DNA from: Thiobacillus denitrificans | Lineage (GTDB): Bacteria; Pseudomonadota; Gammaproteobacteria; Burkholderiales; Thiobacillaceae | DNA length: 64,000 bases | NCBI GenBank assembly: GCA_002403375.1 | Contig: DHHQ01000013.1 | Location: 247,386 to 311,385, forward strand | Reading direction: 5' to 3' | Part shown: piece by piece, positions 8,592 to 19,479 of the stretch | Layout: every line of letters begins with the position of its first letter | Position numbering within the stretch: position 1 is the first letter of the stretch | The notes under the pieces: model-generated | Databases searched by the model: none | What the model was told of the DNA's origin: nothing | Seen by the model: the letters and a program-made list of their open reading frames with translations, nothing else | Made by a program: the position numbers and the translations under genes

Positions 8592-9299
8592 TTATAGGTC
8601 GCCGGCGGCGGCGGCGCGCATCACGTCCTCCATCTTGTCGCGGATCGCCTGCGCGCCGCTGCGCAGCTCGGGCGTGATCCCGGCCTGCTTGCCGGCGAGG
8701 TCGAGCCAGGTGAGGTCCCAGTCCATCATCAGCACCCAGATGTTCCGGTCGGCGTCCTCCATCACGGCGATCCGGCAGGGCAGGAACACGACCATCTCGG
8801 GGATCACCTTGAGCAGCTCGCGGCCGATGGCGATGTCGCAGAAGCTGAACACCTCGACGCGCGGCGCGCCGGTGTCGCCGAGCACCGCCTCGAAGTCCTT
8901 CCACATCGGGTTGCTGCCGACGTACTTGAGGTTGACCTGGTTGGCGCGCAGCATCATCGACTGCACCACCTCGTCAAAGCTCAGGCCGGACCTGGCCCGG
9001 TACTTGACGGCGAAGTAGTTGATCGCCTCGCGCGCGTCCACCTGCATCATGCTGGCCATCAGCGGCATCGCCATCTGCAGCCAGCGCTTCTTCTCCTCGG
9101 GCGTCAGCACGCGGTTCATCTGGTAGTCGCGGTAGGGCGGCGGCAGCCCCTGCTGCACCAGCATCGGCCCGTAGGGGGTGGGGGTGACGCCGATCCAGCT
9201 CTCGGGCATGGCGGGCGCCGGCAGCGGGGCGGGGGGATCGGCGGCGAGCGCCGGCAGGCTGCACCACCAGGCGAGGGCGAACCAGAGCGTGCGCTTCAT
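8592..9299 (-). CDS. DUF302-domain exported protein
   Basis: A 235-residue protein with a signal peptide (MKRTLWFALAWWCSLPALA). The C-terminal half has DUF302 features: SFCDIAIGRELL, then LPCRIAVMEDADRNIWVLMMD. ATG 9299 is preceded by AGGAG at good spacing. DUF302 proteins are small, often exported, of unknown biochemical role. A second DUF302 protein occurs at 56298-56753. The gene follows the histidine kinase gene by 65 bases on the same strand and may be co-transcribed. Confidence 0.8.
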   Translation of the reverse strand: MKRTLWFALAWWCSLPALAADPPAPLPAPAMPESWIGVTPTPYGPMLVQQGLPPPYRDYQMNRVLTPEEKKRWLQMAMPLMASMMQVDAREAINYFAVKYRARSGLSFDEVVQSMMLRANQVNLKYVGSNPMWKDFEAVLGDTGAPRVEVFSFCDIAIGRELLKVIPEMVVFLPCRIAVMEDADRNIWVLMMDWDLTWLDLAGKQAGITPELRSGAQAIRDKMEDVMRAAAAGDL

Positions 9300-9364
9300 G
9301 AGGGGTCTCCTGGGCCGTGACGGGTCCATCCTACGCACGCCCCGAGGCGGGCGTCAATGCGGGA

Positions 9365-11884
<2,520 letters not shown>

Positions 11885-11892
11885 GCGGGTGC

Positions 11893-12960
11893 CTATTCGC
11901 GGCGGAACGCGACGACGTGGTCGACCGCGAGCTTGATGCCGATTCTTTCGCCGATGGCGTGGTCGTGGTGCGACGGCACCAGCGACAGCGCGCGCTGGCC
12001 GCTCGGCAGCTTCAGCGTGTAGAGGAACTCGGCGCCGCGGAAGGCCTTGTTCTCGACCTCGGCGAGCAGCAGGCTGTCGTCGTCGTGGACGATGTCGTCG
12101 GGGCGCAGCAGCACGTCGACGTGGCAGCTGCGCACGCATGCGTCGCAGCCCTCGGCGCCGCACTCGACCGGGATGTGCCCGTCGAGCACGCCGAGCTCGA
12201 TCTCGACCTGGTGGTCGTTGATGACCTCTCCGGTGAGCAGCGTGCCCTGGCCGACGAAGTCGGCGACGAAGCGGTTGGCGGGCTCGTGATAGAGACGGTA
12301 GGGCGTGTCCCACTGCTGGATGCGCCCGTGGTGCATCACGCCGACCCAGTCGGCGAGCGCGAACGCCTCGTGCTGGTCGTGGGTGACGATGAGCGCGGTG
12401 GTCGCCTCGCGCTTGAGGATGTCGCGCACCTCGATCGACAGCCGCTCGCGCAGCTCGACGTCGAGGTTGGAGAAGGGCTCGTCCATCAGGATCAGGCGCG
12501 GCCGCGGCGCGAGCGCCCGGGCGAGCGCCACGCGCTGCTGCTGGCCGCCGGAGAGCTGGTGCGGGTACTGGCTGGCGTGGCCGGCGAGCCCGACCAGCTC
12601 GAGCAGTTCGGCGATGCGCGCCGCGCGCGCGGGCTTGGCCTCGCCGCGCAGGCCGAAGCCGACGTTGTCCGCCACCGTCAGGTGCGGGAACAGCGCGTAG
12701 TCCTGGAACACCATGCCGACGCGGCGCTTCTCCGCAGGCAGCATCCAGTCGGGGCGGCTGACGACCTCGCCGCCGATGCGGATCTCGCCCGTCTGGATCG
12801 GCTCGAAGCCGGAGATGCAGCGCAGCGCGGTGGTCTTGCCGCAGCCCGACGGGCCGAGCAGGCAGCCGATCGCGCCCTCGGGCAGGGTGAAGGAAAGGTC
12901 GGCGATGATCTGCCGCTTGGCGTACGACTGCGAGACCGAGTCGAGGATCAGTTCAGCCAT
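11893..12960 (-). CDS. fbpC: Ferric iron ABC transporter ATP-binding protein
   Basis: ATPase of a Fbp/Afu-type ferric iron importer, 355 residues. Walker A GPSGCGKTT, signature LSGGQQQR, Walker B LILMDEP and the switch histidine (VTHD) are all intact, followed by a regulatory TOBE-type C-terminal domain. That domain contains an unusual four-cysteine cluster, CGAEGCDACVRSC (C-x4-C-x2-C-x3-C), which could bind a metal or Fe-S centre. Last transport gene of fbpA-fbpB-fbpC; 6 bases separate it from fbpB. Confidence 0.93.
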   Translation of the reverse strand: MAELILDSVSQSYAKRQIIADLSFTLPEGAIGCLLGPSGCGKTTALRCISGFEPIQTGEIRIGGEVVSRPDWMLPAEKRRVGMVFQDYALFPHLTVADNVGFGLRGEAKPARAARIAELLELVGLAGHASQYPHQLSGGQQQRVALARALAPRPRLILMDEPFSNLDVELRERLSIEVRDILKREATTALIVTHDQHEAFALADWVGVMHHGRIQQWDTPYRLYHEPANRFVADFVGQGTLLTGEVINDHQVEIELGVLDGHIPVECGAEGCDACVRSCHVDVLLRPDDIVHDDDSLLLAEVENKAFRGAEFLYTLKLPSGQRALSLVPSHHDHAIGERIGIKLAVDHVVAFRRE

Positions 12961-12966
12961 GGGGGT

Positions 12967-14637
12967 TCAGTGCTGCGCGTGGGCGCCGCGCCACGTCAGG
13001 AGAATGATGGGAATGATACCGGCGATGACGATCGCCAGCGAAGGCAGCGCGGCGCGCTCCCATTCGCCTTCGGAGGTCATCTCGAACACGCGGACCGCGA
13101 GCGTGTCCCAGCCGAACGGGCGGGTCATCAGGGTGATCGGCATCTCCTTCATGATGTCGACGAAGGTCAGCGTCGCGGCGGTCAGGAGGCTCGCGCGCAG
13201 CATCGGCAGGTGCACGCGCCCGAGCAGCGCCGCGGTGTTCGTGCCGAGATTGCGCGCAGCCTCGTCGATGTTGCGCGTGATGCGGTGCAGGCCGCTGTCG
13301 ACCGGGCCGAAGCCGACCGCGAGGAAGCGCACCAGGTAGGCGAGCAGCATCACCAGCAACGTGCCCTTGAGTATCTCGGTGCCCGCGAAGCCGAACCAGG
13401 CGCGGCCGGTGTCGATCAGCCAGTTGTCGAGCGCCGCCACCGGGATGAACAGGCCCACGGCGAGCACCGCGCCGGGGAAGGCGTAGCCGATCGTCGCGAC
13501 GCGCTGCGTCCATACCATCGCGCTGCCGGGGCGCTGGCGGCCGGCGTAGGCGAGCAGCAGCGCGACCGTGACGACCATCAGCGCACCGATTACGGCGAGC
13601 AGCACCGAATGCCAGGCGAAGCCCCAGTAGCGGGCGTCGAGGTCGGTGGCGATCACCTCGCGCGTCCACAGTGCCAGCTGGGCAACCGGGACGAGAAAGG
13701 CGATCGCCAGCACCGCACCGGCATAGACGAAGGCCAGGGCAGACAGCGTGGGCGACAGCCTGATGCGTCGCGACGCGGCGCTGCGGCCCACCGTCCCGTA
13801 GCGCATCTGCGTGCGCGAGCGCTGCTCGAACACGACCACGACCAGCACGAAAACGATCAGGATCGAGGCGAGCTGCGCCGCCGCGGCCAACGAGAACAGG
13901 CTGTACCACGCCTTGTAGATGGCGGTGGTGAAGGTGTCGTAGTTGAAGATCGCCATGGTGCCGAAGTCGGCCAGCGTCTCCATCAGCGCGAGCATCAGGC
14001 CGGCGGCGATCCACGGCCGCGCCATCGGCAGCGCCACCCGGAAGAAACCCCGGGTGCGCGAGAGGCCGAGCGACTGGGCAGCCTCCAGCGCGATCGCGCC
14101 CTGCGTGGCGAAGGCGTTCTTCGCGATCAGATAGACGTAGGGGTAGAGCGCGAGCGACATGACCAGGATGACGCCGCCGCGCGATCGAATTTCAGGAAAG
14201 CCGGTGATGCCCCAGCCTTCGCGCAGCCAGGTCTGCAGCGGGCCGGTGAAGTCCAGCAGGCCGATCGCGACGAAGGCGGTGACGTAGGCGGGAAGCGCCA
14301 GCGGCAGCAGCAGCGCCCACTCGAACACGCGGCGGCCCGGAAACTCGCACATCGCCGTGAGCCAGGCGAGCGAGACGCCCAGCACGCTGACGCCGAGGCC
14401 GACGCCTGCCAGCAGCCACAGTGTATTGACGACCAGTTCGGGCAGCACGAACTCCGCCAGATGGCCGAGGATGTCGCCCTCGGCCTGGGCGAACGACGAG
14501 AAGGTGACCACGACCGGCACCAGCACCAGCGCGGCCACCGCGAGCGCGAGCAGCATCCAGCCGCCGGGGCGGGCGGCTGGCCAAACAAAAACGCCCGCTG
14601 AGGGCGTTTTTGCGGAAACTGCGGTCTCGTGAGGCAA
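12967..14637 (-). CDS. fbpB: Ferric iron ABC transporter permease
   Basis: Double-length permease of the Fbp/SfuB type, 529 to 556 residues with about 12 hydrophobic segments and two EAA-type loops. The start is uncertain. The frame is open to TTG 14637, but those first 27 codons run through a perfect terminator-like hairpin (14587-14611). The next ATG, 14556, starts right at the first membrane helix (MLLALAVAALVLVPVV) but has no good ribosome site. It moves ferric iron delivered by FbpA across the inner membrane. Confidence 0.9.
   Translation of the reverse strand: MPHETAVSAKTPSAGVFVWPAARPGGWMLLALAVAALVLVPVVVTFSSFAQAEGDILGHLAEFVLPELVVNTLWLLAGVGLGVSVLGVSLAWLTAMCEFPGRRVFEWALLLPLALPAYVTAFVAIGLLDFTGPLQTWLREGWGITGFPEIRSRGGVILVMSLALYPYVYLIAKNAFATQGAIALEAAQSLGLSRTRGFFRVALPMARPWIAAGLMLALMETLADFGTMAIFNYDTFTTAIYKAWYSLFSLAAAAQLASILIVFVLVVVVFEQRSRTQMRYGTVGRSAASRRIRLSPTLSALAFVYAGAVLAIAFLVPVAQLALWTREVIATDLDARYWGFAWHSVLLAVIGALMVVTVALLLAYAGRQRPGSAMVWTQRVATIGYAFPGAVLAVGLFIPVAALDNWLIDTGRAWFGFAGTEILKGTLLVMLLAYLVRFLAVGFGPVDSGLHRITRNIDEAARNLGTNTAALLGRVHLPMLRASLLTAATLTFVDIMKEMPITLMTRPFGWDTLAVRVFEMTSEGEWERAALPSLAIVIAGIIPIILLTWRGAHAQH
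14587..14611 (-). terminator. Intrinsic terminator/attenuator between fbpA and fbpB
   Basis: A perfect 10-bp stem (AAAAACGCCC / GGGCGTTTTT) with a 5-base loop, followed on the minus strand by TTTTTG TTTGG. It lies 36 bases after the fbpA stop and inside the 5' part of the longest fbpB frame. Partial termination here would give more binding protein than permease. Confidence 0.85.
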
Positions 14638-14647
14638 GATGGATGGC

Positions 14648-15655
14648 TTATTTGTAACTGGCGCGATCCATCAATTTTACGGCCTTGGCCTGCATGCTGC
14701 CAGCTTCCTTCACGTTGATGAGGTTCTGCTTGAAGCCGCCCCAGGCCGCGACCTTGGCATCCGGTTTCACCTTCGGGTTGACCGGATACTCGAGGTTGAC
14801 GTCGGCGAACAGGTTCTGCGCGCGGTCGGACGACAGCCATTCGATCAGCTTCTGCGCACCCGCGGGGTTCTTGGCGTGGCGGGTGACGCCGGCGCCGGAG
14901 ACGTTGACGTGCACGCCGGCCGCCTGGCTCTTCAGGCTCTGGTTGGGCCAGAAGATCGCCAGCGGGAGGTCGGGCTTCTTCTCCATCAGGCGGCCGAAAT
15001 AGTAGGTGTTGACGAGGGTGACGTCGCACTGGCCGGCGGCGACCGCCTCCATCGCCTTGGTGTCGTCGGGGAAGGGCGAGGTCGCGAGGTTGGCGACCCA
15101 GCCGCGCACCATGTCCTCGGTCTGCTTCTCGCCGTATTCCTTGATCAGCATCGCGACCAGGCTCTGGTTGTAGACCTTCTTGGACGTGCGCAGGCAGAGG
15201 CGGCCCTTCCACTTCGGGCTGGCGAGGTCCTCGTAGGTCGACAGATCGGCCGGCTTCACCCTGTTCGGGTTGTACACCAGGGTGCGGGCGCGCACCGACA
15301 GGCCGAACCATTCGTTGCCGGGGTCGCGCAGGTGGGCGGGCACGTTGGCCTCGAGGGTCTTCGACTGGAGCGGGCGCAACAGGCCTTCGTTGGACGCCTG
15401 CCACAGGTTGCCGGCGTCGACCGTCAGCAGCACGTCTGCCGGGGTGTTCCTGCCTTCGGCCTTGAGACGCGCCATCAGCGGGCCTTCCTTGTCGGTGATG
15501 AACTTGATTTCGACGCCGGTGTCGCGCGTGTAGGCGTCGAACAGCGGCTTGATCAGCTGCTCGTTGCGCGCCGAATACACGACGACTTGTTCGGCCAGTG
15601 CGGGGAGGGCGGCGGCGGCCAGGGTCAGGGCGGCCAGAACTCGGGTCAGCTTCAT
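14648..15655 (-). CDS. fbpA: Periplasmic ferric iron-binding protein
   Basis: Solute-binding protein of the ferric ABC importer, 335 residues from ATG 15655. It has a signal peptide ending ALPALA before EQVVVYSARNEQL, the typical mature N-terminus. The paired iron-coordinating tyrosines are present in VNTYYFGRL (about residues 218-219). It captures Fe3+ in the periplasm for FbpB-FbpC. A Fur-like palindrome lies 43-79 bases upstream. Confidence 0.94.
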   Translation of the reverse strand: MKLTRVLAALTLAAAALPALAEQVVVYSARNEQLIKPLFDAYTRDTGVEIKFITDKEGPLMARLKAEGRNTPADVLLTVDAGNLWQASNEGLLRPLQSKTLEANVPAHLRDPGNEWFGLSVRARTLVYNPNRVKPADLSTYEDLASPKWKGRLCLRTSKKVYNQSLVAMLIKEYGEKQTEDMVRGWVANLATSPFPDDTKAMEAVAAGQCDVTLVNTYYFGRLMEKKPDLPLAIFWPNQSLKSQAAGVHVNVSGAGVTRHAKNPAGAQKLIEWLSSDRAQNLFADVNLEYPVNPKVKPDAKVAAWGGFKQNLINVKEAGSMQAKAVKLMDRASYK

Positions 15656-15697
15656 GTCGGGATGTCCTCGATCGGGTGGATGTCGGACATCGTACAT

Positions 15698-15734
15698 GGA
15701 ATGAGAACGGTTATCAATAACAAGAACTCATTCC
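15698..15734 (-). promoter_or_regulatory. Fur-box-like operator upstream of fbpA
   Basis: On the minus strand it includes TGATAACCGTTCTCATT, matching the 7-1-7 Fur pattern, next to GTTATTGATAAC. An outer perfect inverted repeat GGAATGAG...CTCATTCC marks its ends (15698-15705, 15727-15734). The position just upstream of the iron-binding protein gene supports iron repression by Fur. The outer arm overlaps the stop of the upstream gene. Confidence 0.7.
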
Positions 15735-16396
15735 GTTTCGGCGACGCGCCCGAATTCGACCCGCGTGCGCAGTTCGCCTTCGAACAGGGCGTCCAGCCGC
15801 AGATGTCCCGGCTGCTCCGCGACGGCCAGCCCGGGCTGCGGCGGTGGGTCGACGCGGGTCGGCCGCAGCGTTTGCTGCGGGTAGTCGATGTCGAGCGTCA
15901 CCCGCATCGGATAGTAGCCGTCGAGGAACCTGCGCATGTAGGGCCCGTTGACCAGGTGGAACGCGTCGGGCCCGGCGCTGCGCAACGCGCGCGTCTGCGC
16001 GGACAGGCAGAGGCGCGCACCGCGGGCGACTTCCTGCAGCTGCACGCTCGCGCCCTCGACCCAGGCCCTGGCGATCCCGTGCGCGACGTCGATGCGCAGG
16101 TCGCGCACGAAACCCTCGCGGAACGTGATCTGCGTGCGCGGCACGGCATCGAGATGGTCGTGGCATTGCGACAGCCCGACCCAGCCGGAGTCGAGGCTCG
16201 CGGCGTCGATGCGGATGCGGTTCTGGTGGTGGTGGACGGGCCTGGCGGGCGGCGCGTCGAGGAAGTGCAGCCGGCCTTCGTTGACGGCGTCCGCGCCTTC
16301 CAGCTCGAGGTCGGCCGCCGCGGCCTGCGTCGCGAGCGCGAGCAGTATCGGCGCCAGCGCGTGCCGCCAGCGTCGGGCGCAGGCCTTACTCGGCAG
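15728..16396 (-). CDS. Hypothetical exported protein
   Basis: About 222 residues with a hydrophobic N-terminal segment (ALAPILLALATQAAAA) typical of a signal peptide, then a mainly beta-strand, Arg-rich body. I do not recognise the family. No standard start codon is found near the signal sequence; CTG 16396 is the nearest sensible one and overlaps the preceding NlpC/P60 gene. The two genes therefore look translationally coupled, and the true 5' end is uncertain. Envelope location is the only function hint. Confidence 0.6.
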   Translation of the reverse strand: MPSKACARRWRHALAPILLALATQAAAADLELEGADAVNEGRLHFLDAPPARPVHHHQNRIRIDAASLDSGWVGLSQCHDHLDAVPRTQITFREGFVRDLRIDVAHGIARAWVEGASVQLQEVARGARLCLSAQTRALRSAGPDAFHLVNGPYMRRFLDGYYPMRVTLDIDYPQQTLRPTRVDPPPQPGLAVAEQPGHLRLDALFEGELRTRVEFGRVAETE

Positions 16397-16856
16397 CGGC
16401 CACGTCGGAGGCGCCGGCGGCGACGATGCGCCGCGCGCCGTCGAAGCGTTCGCGCCAGTAGCGGTCCTTGAGGTTGGAGACCATGACCGAGCCCGTGCGG
16501 CTGCTCGAGGCATGCACGAAACGGTCGTCGCCCAGATAGATGCCGACATGGGAGAACGCGCGGTTGAGGGTATTGAAGAAGACCAGATCGCCGGGCTGAA
16601 GTTCGTCGGGCGCCAGCGGCTGCGCGGCTTCGCTGATCGCGCGGCTGTCGCGCGGCAGCGTGACGCCGGCGGCCTCCCTGAACACGTGCCCGACGAAGCC
16701 GCTGCAGTCGAGCCCGCTCTCGGGCGACGTGCCGCCCAGCCGGTAAGGACTGCCGACCAGGCTCATCGCGTAAAAGGGGATCTCGTCGGCAGGGACGTCG
16801 GCGTGCGCCGGAAGCGTCAGCGCGAGGCCCAGCAGCAGGGAGAAGACGGTCTTCAT
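16386..16856 (-). CDS. NlpC/P60-family cell-wall hydrolase
   Basis: A 156-residue secreted cysteine peptidase with signal peptide (cleavage near LPAHA-D). The catalytic triad is complete: Cys51 in GLDCSGFV, His103 in FSHVGIYLG, His115 in FVHASSS. These enzymes usually cut D-Glu-diamino-acid bonds in peptidoglycan stem peptides. It is followed on the same strand by the overlapping exported hypothetical gene and is divergent from the helical protein at 16934. Confidence 0.9.
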   Translation of the reverse strand: MKTVFSLLLGLALTLPAHADVPADEIPFYAMSLVGSPYRLGGTSPESGLDCSGFVGHVFREAAGVTLPRDSRAISEAAQPLAPDELQPGDLVFFNTLNRAFSHVGIYLGDDRFVHASSSRTGSVMVSNLKDRYWRERFDGARRIVAAGASDVAAAE

Positions 16857-16933
16857 CGGTGTTCAATCTGCTCTATAGTTCGGGTTGGATAAACGGCCGA
16901 TCCGTAACCGATCTTGACCCTGAGGACAGTACC

Positions 16934-17623
16934 ATGAACGACACGCAGACCCCTGCTTCCAGCGAAACCGGCACCTCTGAAAGCACCCAGCTCGTGCAGC
17001 TGCACGACGAGGCGCAGGCGGCCGTCGGCACCGCCGACCTGCGCGAACGCGTGCGCGACCTGACGGCGAAGGCACTGCAGGACCGCAGCCTGTCGTTCAG
17101 CGAGCTGCGCGAGATCGTGAGCGCGATCGCTTCCGGGGTGGGCAGCGGCTTGAGCTCGCGCGAGGGCGAGATGAAGGACGGGCTCAAGCAGGCGATGTCC
17201 GGGCTCGACGAGGCGGTCGGCAGTGCGGCCCAGGCAGCTTCGTACACGTTGCAGGAGGCCGTCGCCAAGGGCAAGGCATTCAAGGACAACGAGCTGAAGG
17301 CCCAACTCGAGCAGCTGCGCGACCTCGAGACGCAGATCGTCGACACCCTGAAGCAGACCGCCACGCAGTCGGGGGGCAAGCTCAAGGAAGAACTCGAAAC
17401 CCTGAGCGAGCACCTGAAGAACAGCGGCACGCGCACCGGCGAGCAGGTGCGCGAAGCCATGCAGCAGCTGGCCGGCGGCGTGAAGTCCTCCAGCCAGGCG
17501 GGGCGCGCCGGGATTTCCGAGTCGACGAGCGCCGCCGTCGACCACCTGTCCCAGGTGGCGAGCGGGATCCTCGAGGCGTTGTCGGAGTCGCTCAAGCGCC
17601 AGAGCGAGCGCCTGCGCTCCTGA
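16934..17623 (+). CDS. Helical protein, probably DUF6781 family
   Basis: A 229-residue, highly charged, almost entirely alpha-helical protein without cysteine, signal peptide or membrane segment. Repeating Gln/Glu/Lys heptads suggest a coiled coil or apolipoprotein-like amphipathic bundle. GAGGA precedes ATG 16934. It resembles betaproteobacterial hypothetical proteins I associate with DUF6781 or phasin-like helical families, but the assignment is tentative. No function is evident from the neighbours. Confidence 0.6.
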   Translation: MNDTQTPASSETGTSESTQLVQLHDEAQAAVGTADLRERVRDLTAKALQDRSLSFSELREIVSAIASGVGSGLSSREGEMKDGLKQAMSGLDEAVGSAAQAASYTLQEAVAKGKAFKDNELKAQLEQLRDLETQIVDTLKQTATQSGGKLKEELETLSEHLKNSGTRTGEQVREAMQQLAGGVKSSSQAGRAGISESTSAAVDHLSQVASGILEALSESLKRQSERLRS

Positions 17624-17678
17624 CGCTCGGCCCCAGCCCGGCGGCGGGGATAGCCGCCAGGCAGCGCTCGCGATTCGG

Positions 17679-17762
17679 CGAATCCGGCGTGCGCCTTGCG
17701 AGTACAGCGGAGTCGTTGCCGCTTGAGCGGCTTACGAATCCGGCGTGCTCCTTGCGAGTACA
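17679..17762. repeat. 28-bp direct repeat pair upstream of the ABC1 kinase gene
   Basis: Two 28-bp copies (17679-17706, 17735-17762) differ at one base and are 56 bases apart start to start. Both contain CGAATCCGGCGTGC and end TTGCGAGTACA. The second copy ends 31 bases before ATG 17794, so it may carry a -35 or a regulator site. No gene lies in 17624-17793. Confidence 0.85.
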
Positions 17763-17793
17763 CTCTCGGCATTAGCGATTCCAATAACCAACG

Positions 17794-19473
17794 ATGCTCT
17801 GGGAAACCATTTCGGTCGTGCGCGACCTGCCGCGACTGCACGAAATCGCCTCGGTGATGATCCGCTACGGCTGGGGCGACCTGGTCCGCGTGCTCGGCAT
17901 CAGCGGCGCGCTGGAGCGCGCGGGGCGCGTGCTGCACTAGCACAGCACCAGCGAAATCAGCCAGCTCGACGCCTCGGTCCGCATCCGCCGCGCGCTCGAG
18001 GAACTGGGGCCGACCTTCGTCAAGCTCGGACAGGTGCTGTCGACGCGGGTCGACATGTTCCCGCCGGACTGGATCGCCGAATTCGAGAAGCTCCACAACC
18101 AGGTGCCGGCGGTGCCGTACGAGGTCCTGCATCCCTATCTCGTGCAGGCGATCGGCGGGGAGCCCGCCGAGGTGTTCGCCGATTTCAGCACCGTGCCGCT
18201 CGCTGCCGCATCCGTCGCCCAGGTGCATCGTGCCACCCTCAAGGACGGCACCCGGGTGGTCGTGAAGATCCGCCGCCCGGGCATCGAGAACGTCATCGCC
18301 GCGGACATGCGCATCCTCGAGCACGCCGCCAGGCTGCTGGAAAGCGAGGTCGCGGACTCGAGGCGCTACGATCCCGTGCACATGGTCGCGCAGTTCGGCC
18401 GCTCGCTGAACCGCGAGCTCGATCTCGCCAAGGAGGCGCGCAACATCGACCAGTTCGCGCGCAACTTCGCCGACGATCCGAACGTGCAGATTCCGCGCGT
18501 GTACTGGGAATTCACCAACAACCGGGTGAACGTCCAGGAGGAGATCGTCGGCTTTGTCGGTGGCGACAACGACAATCTGCGCGCCGCCGGACTCGATCCG
18601 CGGGTGCTGGCGGCGCGCGGCGCCGACACGGTGCTGCGCATGGTGCTCGAGCACGGCTATTTCCACGCCGATCCCCACCCCGGCAACGTGCTGTTCCTGC
18701 CGGGAAACCGCATCGGCATGATCGACTTCGGCATGGTCGGCATCCTCACCAGTCCGCGCCGGCACCAGATCGTCGACCTGCTGCACGCGCTGACGCGCAA
18801 GGACGAGCAGCGCCTGCTGCAGGTGCTGCTCGACTGGAGCGGCGAATCGCTGACCGACGAGGACAGGCTGGCGTACGACGTGGCGGAACTGCTGCAGAGC
18901 TACGACAACCTGCAGCTCAAGGACGTGAAGCTCGGCGAGCTGCTGAACGACGTCACGGCCGTGATGCGCGACAACGACCTGATCCTGCCCGCCGACCTGA
19001 CCCTGCTGTTCAAGACCCTGATCACGCTGGAAGGGCTCGGCCAGCAGCTCGATCCCGAGTTCCACATGGTCGACAACGTCACGCCGTTCGTCGAGCGCAT
19101 CATCCAGCAGCGCTTCACCCCAAGCGCACTGCTCGCGCGCGGGCGCAAGAGCCTGCGGGAGACGATCGAGGTGATGGCCGACCTGCCGCGCGACCTGCGG
19201 CACCTGCTCCAGGACGCGCGGCGGGGGCGGATGAAGATCGACCTCGATCTCAAGCGGCTCGACGAGTTCGGCCACCAGCTGGACCGTTCGAGCAACCGCC
19301 TGACCATGGGCATCCTGACCGCCTCGCTGGTGATCGGGTCGAGCATCATCATGACCGTCGAGGGCGGACCTCAGCTGTTCGGGTTGCCCTTCTTCGGTCT
19401 GGCCGGATTCCTGATCGCCTTCGTCAACAGCCTCTGGATCATTCTGTCGATCTGGCGCTCAGGCAAGCACTGA
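17794..19473 (+). pseudogene. ABC1/AarF/UbiB-family kinase gene interrupted by in-frame TAG at codon 49
   Basis: The frame from ATG 17794 to 19473 encodes a 559-codon ABC1/UbiB-type atypical kinase, the family needed for ubiquinone synthesis. Codon 49 (17938-17940) is TAG, in RVLH*HSTSE, where relatives usually have Trp, so a single TGG-to-TAG change explains it. The frame then stays open and well conserved: the KxGQ motif (FVKLGQ) at about residue 77, AAASVAQVHRA, HADPHPGNV, IDFGMVG, and two C-terminal membrane helices. The first later start in frame (GTG 18034) would lose KxGQ. This is a fresh nonsense mutation, a sequencing error, or a readthrough/suppressed codon. Confidence 0.85.
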
Positions 19474-19479
19474 GGCGCC

